18,587 bases of DNA from Thermoleophilia bacterium (lineage in GTDB: Bacteria; Actinomycetota; Thermoleophilia; Gaiellales; Gaiellaceae), in contig JACVRU010000016.1 in the NCBI GenBank assembly GCA_014534295.1, positions 1-18,587 on the forward strand, in the 5' to 3' direction. The notes below the pieces were generated by a model, which had not been told where the DNA came from, searched no databases, and saw only the letters and a program-made list of their open reading frames with translations. A program made the position numbers and the translations under genes. Shown here piece by piece: positions 14,394 through 18,587 of this stretch. The first letter of the stretch is position 1, and every line of letters begins with the position of its first letter.

Positions 14394-15208
14394 GCGCGCA
14401 AGTCTAGGAAGGCTTCCAGCACCTGGGCGACGCCCTCCTCCGCGGGGCCGGGGCAGACGAGGTCGGCGACGGCCAGCACGCGCTGGTGCCCCCCCTCGAC
14501 CGCAACCGCGTAGCCGGCCCAGCCGAGCAGCTCGACGTCGTTCTCGCCGTCGCCGAAGGCGACCGTCCGCTCGCGCGCGAACCCGAGGTGCTCGGCCAGG
14601 AACGCCATCCCACTCGCCTTCGTCACCTGCGGGCTGGCGAGCTCGAGGAAGTAGGGCAGCGACTTCGAGACGTAGAGCCGGTTGCCGAACAGCTCCTTCA
14701 GCCGTACCTCCAGCCCGTCGAGCTCCTCGGGGTCGCCGACGGCGACGAGCTTGGTCGGCGGCTCATCGAGCCACTCCTGCAGGTCGCCGACGGGATGGAT
14801 CGCCAGGTGCTGGAAGTCGGCGTAGGCGCGGGCCTCCGGTGTGACCTCGGCGACGTAGAGCTCGTCCCCCACGTAGCAGTTCAGGTGGTAGCCCTCCGCG
14901 ACGACCGCCTCGATCGCCTCGCGGGCGAGCTCGAGCGGGATCGGCTCGTGGCGGAGGAAGCGGCCCGTGGTGGGCTCGGCGACGACCGCGCCCTGGTAGC
15001 AGACGACCGGCTCGTCGCCGACGAGGTAGCGCCGCACGGACTGGAACATCCGGCCGGTCGCGACGACGAACGGGATTCCCGCCGCGCGGACGGCCTCGAT
15101 CGCGGCGCGGCTGCGGCCGCCGAGAACGCCGTCTTCGCCGATCAGCGTGCGGTCGAGGTCGCAGGCGAACGCGCCGACGCGCGCGGGGAACTCGTCGGGA
15201 AGCGTCAG
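14390..15208 (-). CDS. Cof-type HAD phosphatase, CTG start proposed
   Basis: The 272-residue product has all HAD motifs: motif I ACDLDRTLI with Asp17 (nucleophile) and Asp19, motif II VATGR with Thr51, Lys197 in VTKASG, and motif IV GDGEND (219-224) with Asp220 and Asp224. A Cof/IIB cap lies between. Such enzymes dephosphorylate sugar phosphates, FMN-type cofactors or similar metabolites. The first ATG in frame (15049) would remove motif I and II, so translation must begin further up. The only in-frame NTG before motif I is CTG 15206-15208, which shares bases with the cytochrome c stop as CTGA, the same 4-bp coupling used elsewhere in this window. The stop overlaps serS as ATGA. Confidence 0.85.
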   Translation of the reverse strand: MTLPDEFPARVGAFACDLDRTLIGEDGVLGGRSRAAIEAVRAAGIPFVVATGRMFQSVRRYLVGDEPVVCYQGAVVAEPTTGRFLRHEPIPLELAREAIEAVVAEGYHLNCYVGDELYVAEVTPEARAYADFQHLAIHPVGDLQEWLDEPPTKLVAVGDPEELDGLEVRLKELFGNRLYVSKSLPYFLELASPQVTKASGMAFLAEHLGFARERTVAFGDGENDVELLGWAGYAVAVEGGHQRVLAVADLVCPGPAEEGVAQVLEAFLDLRA

Positions 15209-15612
15209 CTGGTCGACTCGACGACGTACGCCGCGACGTCCTGGATCTGCTGCTCGGTGAGCTGATCCTTGAACGGCGGCATCGCGCCCGCGCCATTGGT
15301 GACGCGGTCGACGACGAGGTCGTGGCTCGGCTGGGAGTCGTCGAGGTTCGGGCCGATCGTCCCGGACGAGCCGGCGGCCTCGAGCGTGTGGCAGCTGCCG
15401 CAGCCGGCGGATGCGTAGACGTCCGCGCCGGCCTCCGCGTCGCCCTGTCCCTCCTCGCCGTCGCCCTCGGTCTCCGTCTCGGCCTCGGTGGTCGTCTCCT
15501 GCGTGGTCGTCCCCGTGACGCCCTCGGGCAGCGGCTGGGTCTCCTCGGCGCCGCCGCAGCCCGCGACGAGGAGAGCCACGGCGAGCGCGACGAGTGCGAA
15601 GACTGGGCGCAT
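15205..15612 (-). CDS. Membrane-anchored cytochrome c (lipoprotein)
   Basis: The 135-residue product is exported and lipidated: signal sequence 1-18 with lipobox VAGC at Cys19, a Thr/Glu-rich acidic linker (about 22-60), then a small class I cytochrome c domain. The heme site is CGSCH (71-75), and the axial methionine is Met111 in NGAGAMPPFKD, followed by the usual LTEQQIQDVAAYV helix. It transfers electrons on the outer membrane face, but its redox partners are not encoded here. ATG 15610-15612 has no Shine-Dalgarno and is preceded eight bases upstream by TAAACT, suggesting a leaderless transcript. Its stop overlaps the proposed CTG start of the HAD gene. Confidence 0.93.
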   Translation of the reverse strand: MRPVFALVALAVALLVAGCGGAEETQPLPEGVTGTTTQETTTEAETETEGDGEEGQGDAEAGADVYASAGCGSCHTLEAAGSSGTIGPNLDDSQPSHDLVVDRVTNGAGAMPPFKDQLTEQQIQDVAAYVVESTS

Positions 15613-15620
15613 CGGGGTGC

Positions 15621-15630
15621 AGTTTACGCT
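15621..15630. promoter_or_regulatory. Overlapping divergent -10 boxes in a 24-bp gap
   Basis: Minus-strand TAAACT (15621-15626) lies eight bases before the cytochrome c ATG. Plus-strand TACGCT (15625-15630) lies six bases before GTG 15637 of the membrane protein. The two TANNNT boxes share two bases, so polymerase could occupy only one at a time. Neither gene has a Shine-Dalgarno. No convincing -35 hexamers are visible. Confidence 0.45.
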
Positions 15631-15636
15631 TCGGCC

Positions 15637-16902
15637 GTGGTCGCTGCGGTCGCGGTCGTGAGCGGGCTGCTGCTGGGCGGCGGCGCGGTCGGCCTCGTCG
15701 TTCCCGACGCCGGGCCCCGGACGAGCGAGGCGCGGGCGCGGGCCTCGCTGGAGTGCGGAGCGGTCGTCCACTCGCTGCGAGGCCGCGCGCCGACGTGCGA
15801 GCGCTCGCTCGTGCGGATCGACGAGCACGCGGCGCTGCGCCTGGAGCTGCCGCAGGGCGGCGAGCAGCCGAACGATCGCCGGTACCCGATCGTCCTGCGG
15901 GGCGAGGAGGGCCTCCTGACCTCGGACTCGACGCGAATCCCGGGACTGGTTGCGATCGCGGACGTCGCGCACGGGCGGCTCCGCGTCTTTCCGCACCCCG
16001 ATCCCGCCGCCTACCTCGAGCGGCTCGACGAGCGGATCTCGCAGAACGCGTACGCGCGGATCCGCGCCTTCCTGCTCGCGGGCGGGATCCTGGCCGCGCT
16101 CGCCCTCGTGGCGCCGCGGGCCGCGGTCGGCGGCTTCGTCGCCGTCCTGGCCGCGAACCTGGCGCTCGGCGCCGCCGGCGTCTCTGCCTTCTGGGCGGTG
16201 ATGCTCGCGGTCGGGCTGGCGGGGGCCGTCGGCGGGCCGCTCCTCGCCCGGGTGCCGCTCGTTCCGCTCTCCGCCGCCGTCCTCGCCGCCTACCTCGGCG
16301 CGCTCGCGGCCGAGGGCACGTGGGTGTCGCTGTCGCCGCTCGGGCCGACGCAGAACGGGCGCTTCTTCGGCCTCTCGAACCTGCTGGCGACGCTGCTGCT
16401 CGTCCCCGCGCTGGTCGGCGCCTCGCGGCGAGCCGCCTTCCTGCCGGTTGGGGTGCTCTCCGTGGTCATGGTCGGCGGGAGCTCGTTCGGCGCGGACGGC
16501 GGCGGCGCCCTGGTGCTCGTGGCCGGCTATGCGGTGCTCGCGGTGGGGCTGTTCCCCTGGCGTCTCGCCGTGCCGGCCGTCGCGGCCGTCGCCGTCGCCG
16601 CAGCGCTCGCGATCGTTGTCGGCCCCTCGACGCACGTGACGGCCGCGGGGTCGAGCGCTCCCCTAGACCGCATCCGGCTGTCGCTCGACCGGCTCGCGGA
16701 CGACTGGCTCGTGGCCGCCGCAACCGCGGTCGCACTCGCCCTCCTGGCCCTTCTGGCGTGGCGCGGCCCGCGCCGTCCGCTCTCGCTCGCGCTCCTCGCA
16801 GCGGTCGCCGTCTCGATGCTCGTGAACGACTCGCCCTTCGAGGTGGCGGCCGCGGGACTCGCCGGCTATCTGACCCTCGCTCGGTACGATTCCCTGCGAT
16901 GA
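15637..16902 (+). CDS. Polytopic membrane protein with short extracytoplasmic domain
   Basis: The predicted product has 421 residues: a first helix near 3-22, an extracytoplasmic region of about 110 residues with two cysteines, then seven or more hydrophobic helices. Notable segments are GLLTSDSTRIPGLVAIADVA before the helices, GPTQNGRFFGLSNLLATLLL, and GGSSFGADGGGALVL. They recall a bacterial family of membrane proteins that carry an alkaline phosphatase-like N-terminal domain ending in an STR-x-PG-x-V motif, followed by helices with RFYG-x-GNE and GAD-x-GG motifs. Here most of that N-terminal domain is missing. This comparison is from memory. GTG 15637 is chosen for its position and TANNNT box; GTG 15658 is possible. 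It overlaps htpX as ATGA. Confidence 0.75.
   Translation: MVAAVAVVSGLLLGGGAVGLVVPDAGPRTSEARARASLECGAVVHSLRGRAPTCERSLVRIDEHAALRLELPQGGEQPNDRRYPIVLRGEEGLLTSDSTRIPGLVAIADVAHGRLRVFPHPDPAAYLERLDERISQNAYARIRAFLLAGGILAALALVAPRAAVGGFVAVLAANLALGAAGVSAFWAVMLAVGLAGAVGGPLLARVPLVPLSAAVLAAYLGALAAEGTWVSLSPLGPTQNGRFFGLSNLLATLLLVPALVGASRRAAFLPVGVLSVVMVGGSSFGADGGGALVLVAGYAVLAVGLFPWRLAVPAVAAVAVAAALAIVVGPSTHVTAAGSSAPLDRIRLSLDRLADDWLVAAATAVALALLALLAWRGPRRPLSLALLAAVAVSMLVNDSPFEVAAAGLAGYLTLARYDSLR
16885..16890 (+). promoter_or_regulatory. Possible internal -10 box for htpX
   Basis: TACGAT lies eight bases before the htpX ATG, within the last codons of the membrane-protein gene. It would let htpX be expressed alone as a leaderless mRNA in addition to read-through. 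Confidence 0.35.
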
Positions 16903-17804
16903 AGCGGAAGGCGTATGGACGGGACGCGGGCCTTACCGCCCGCATGCTGACGGTGACGTTCCTGCTGGGAGCGCTCTACGTCGCGTTCTTCATCGTCCTC
17001 TGGCAGTTGACCGGCGTGGGGATCGCCGGCGCGATCCTCATCGTCGGGGCGCTCAGCCTCATCCAGTGGTACACGTCCGACAAGGTCGCGCTGATGGCCT
17101 CCGGGGCGAAGGTCGTGACCCCCGACCAGGCGCCCGAGCTGCACGCCATGGTCGACCGGCTCTGCGCGATGGCCGACCTCCCGAAGCCGCGCGTCGCGGT
17201 GATCGACACCGACGTCCCGAATGCGTTCGCCACCGGCCGTAGCCCGAAGCACTCGGCCGTGGCGGTCACCACCGGCCTCTGGAACCGGCTGGAGAAGCCG
17301 GAGGTCGAGGGCGTGATCGCCCACGAGCTCTCCCACATCGGCAACCGGGACGTGACGATCATGACCGTGGCGAGCTTCTTCGCCATGGTCGCGGCCATGC
17401 TGACCCGCTTCGGCCTCTACGGCGGGATGTTCGGCGGCCGGAGCCGCGACGGCGGCGGCGCGCCGGTCTGGCTGATCATGATGCTCGTCTCGATGGTCAC
17501 CTACGTGCTCAGCTGGGTGCTGATGATGGCCATCTCCCGCTACCGCGAGTACGCCGCCGATCGCGGCGCGGCGCTGATCACGGGCGCGCCGGAGAACCTG
17601 ATGAGCGCGCTCCAGAAGATCGCCAGCCGGATCACCCAGATCCCGCAACGCGACCTACGCGAGGTCGAGGGGATGAACGCCTTCTTCATCATCCCGACGA
17701 ACGTGCGCTCAGCCGCCGCCGAGCTGTTCATGACGCACCCGCCGCTCGAGAAGCGGCTCGCAGCCCTCTCGCGGATCGCCCGCGAGCTGGGGCGCGCGGT
17801 CTAG
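16899..17804 (+). CDS. htpX: HtpX-type membrane zinc metalloprotease
   Basis: The 301-residue M48 protease degrades misfolded or damaged membrane proteins. Two N-terminal helices (about 17-36 and 40-57) lead to the catalytic domain with zinc motif HELSH (142-146; catalytic Glu143). Further helices (about 153-170 and 190-210) precede SRYREYAAD, in which Glu217 is the third zinc ligand. The pre-motif sequence NAFATGRSPKHSAVAVTTGL is typical HtpX. Length is normal. ATG 16899 overlaps the upstream stop as ATGA. It is followed directly by pspAB, the usual actinobacterial pairing, so it probably belongs to a phage-shock/envelope stress response. Confidence 0.96.
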   Translation: MKRKAYGRDAGLTARMLTVTFLLGALYVAFFIVLWQLTGVGIAGAILIVGALSLIQWYTSDKVALMASGAKVVTPDQAPELHAMVDRLCAMADLPKPRVAVIDTDVPNAFATGRSPKHSAVAVTTGLWNRLEKPEVEGVIAHELSHIGNRDVTIMTVASFFAMVAAMLTRFGLYGGMFGGRSRDGGGAPVWLIMMLVSMVTYVLSWVLMMAISRYREYAADRGAALITGAPENLMSALQKIASRITQIPQRDLREVEGMNAFFIIPTNVRSAAAELFMTHPPLEKRLAALSRIARELGRAV

Positions 17805-18371
17805 TTGGGCCTCCTCGACGTCCTCTTCGGCCGCAAGCGGCTCAAGGACGCGCGCGGCGACAAGCTGTTCACGCTCTCGTCGGCGTGCGTGACGATGCAG
17901 GCCGAGCTGGGGATGAAGCTAGGCGGGGCCGCAGCCGTCTGCTTCAAGCCGCTATCGGCCGGCGAGTTCGTCCGGGCCGAGAACGAGCTCCAGGAGCTGC
18001 TCGACGTCGTCGTCCAGGAGACCGGCTCGCGGATCCGGCGACGCACGGACGAGCTCGGGTTCGAGTGGCTGATCGTCGAGGACCCCGACTTCGAGGACCT
18101 CGTCACGACCGTCCACCTGATCGGCTCCGAGCTGAAGGCGCGCGGGTTCGGCTCGCGGCTGCTCGCTGCGATCTTCCGGTTCGAGCGCCGCGGCGACCCG
18201 GTCTACTGGATCTACGGGTACAAGCGCGGCGCCTTCTGGCCGTTCGTTCCGCGCGGGGAGAAGGAGCGCGACAACGCCGGGGAGCTGGAGCTGAAGGCCA
18301 AGCTGGAGCGCGAGCTTCCCGTGGAGCCCGACCTCTCCCGCTGGTTCGCCCTCTTCGACGCTCCCGTCTAG
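17805..18371 (+). CDS. pspAB: PspA-associated protein PspAB
   Basis: The 188-residue soluble protein starts MGLLDVLFGRKRLKDARGDK and shows the PspAB pattern: LFTLSSACVTMQAELGMK, a GAAAVCFKPL strand, a mid-domain EWLIVEDPDFEDLV, KRGAFWPFVP, and the ending ELPVEPDLSRWFALFDAPV, which I recognise closely from actinobacterial PspAB proteins. Its function is not known beyond association with the PspA/HtpX envelope-stress system. TTG 17805-17807 begins immediately after the htpX TAG (zero gap), without a clear ribosome site, so translation is probably by termination-reinitiation. PspA and PspAA are not in this window. The stop shares CTAG with the stop of the opposite gene. Confidence 0.93.
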   Translation: MGLLDVLFGRKRLKDARGDKLFTLSSACVTMQAELGMKLGGAAAVCFKPLSAGEFVRAENELQELLDVVVQETGSRIRRRTDELGFEWLIVEDPDFEDLVTTVHLIGSELKARGFGSRLLAAIFRFERRGDPVYWIYGYKRGAFWPFVPRGEKERDNAGELELKAKLERELPVEPDLSRWFALFDAPV

Positions 18372-18587
18372 GCGAGCGCCGGCGCGACCTCCGCCTCGAG
18401 CTCCCGCGGGACACGGACGCGGAACCGCTCCTCGGCCTCGCCGCGGGCGGCCCGGTACGCCGCGACCGCCTCGCCGATCGAAGCGGGCGCGCGCTCGACG
18501 CCGAGCGGTGCGAGGAGGTGCCCGTGGAGCGTCGCCAGCTGCGACGCGACGAGGTCGTGCTTCCCCGCCGCCCGCTTGGCTGCGAGC
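18368..18587 (-). CDS. C-terminal end of an unidentified protein (5' truncated)
   Basis: The minus-strand frame entering from the right edge ends at TAG (18370-18368) and gives 72 visible residues. They look like genuine soluble protein: LAAKRAAGKHDLVASQLATL, then an APLGVERAPASIGEAVAAYR helix and a final FRVRVPRELEAEVAPALA. The Arg/Glu/Ala composition is ordinary for this genome. No motif is recognised. It is convergent with pspAB and the two stops overlap in one CTAG, which leaves no terminator between them. Confidence 0.6.
   Translation of the reverse strand, partial: LAAKRAAGKHDLVASQLATLHGHLLAPLGVERAPASIGEAVAAYRAARGEAEERFRVRVPRELEAEVAPALA

Noticed and set aside
14390..15208. Frameshift in the HAD gene separating motif I from the rest
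   Set aside because: The frame is continuous from CTG 15208 to the stop; only the start codon is unusual.
1..18587. CRISPR array, insertion sequence, integron or prophage
   Set aside because: No regularly spaced direct repeats, transposase, integrase or inverted-repeat-bounded element was seen.

Overview
The window is uniformly very GC-rich, with dense same-strand gene runs, frequent GTG and TTG starts, and 4-bp stop/start overlaps. These traits, together with an htpX-pspAB pair, a class III cyclase/AAA/TPR regulator and serS linked to tRNA-Ser, point to an actinobacterium. The deep-branching, mostly uncultured Thermoleophilia/Gaiellales type is my best guess, inferred from gene style and not from a phylogeny. 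I see no phage, IS, CRISPR or plasmid functions; this looks like a chromosomal core/accessory segment.

Layout. (1) 1-1323: three related small secreted proteins sharing a C-terminal pattern and, where complete, four cysteines; the first is cut by the window edge. (2) 1307-6448: a tightly coupled MoxR operon: MoxR AAA+ ATPase, DUF58 protein, BatD-like lipoprotein/TM protein, VWA protein, small exported protein and a second VWA protein. Every junction overlaps and each gene after the first starts with GTG or TTG. The likely theme is ATPase/VWA-driven assembly or stress maturation at the cell envelope. (3) 6449-6639: an intergenic region with two consecutive strong hairpins and a TANNNT box just before msrA. 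(4) 6640-8494: msrA, a beta-propeller glycosidase-like protein and a cupin, overlapping. (5) 8495-12633, minus strand: a 1107-residue zinc-ribbon/cyclase/AAA/TPR regulator followed by an acyl-CoA thioesterase-like protein.

(6) 12712-15612, minus strand: a cytochrome c lipoprotein, a Cof-type HAD phosphatase, serS, two tiny proteins and tRNA-Ser(TGA), apparently one transcription unit. The HAD phosphatase only has its catalytic N-terminus if translation starts at a CTG that overlaps the upstream stop as CTGA. (7) 15637-18371, plus strand: a polytopic membrane protein, HtpX protease and PspAB. (8) 18368-18587, minus strand: the C-terminal end of an unidentified protein.

A recurrent regulatory feature is a TANNNT box 6-8 nt upstream of the start codon of several genes (msrA, the cyclase regulator, cytochrome c, the membrane protein, htpX) that lack a clear Shine-Dalgarno sequence. 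This suggests leaderless transcripts. Downstream genes rely on stop/start overlap. The cytochrome c and membrane-protein promoters overlap each other in a 24-bp divergent gap. I found no single obviously new defence or metabolic system. The best leads are the four-cysteine secreted family beside the MoxR operon, the paired hairpins before msrA, the hidden CTG start, and the reduced membrane protein before htpX.
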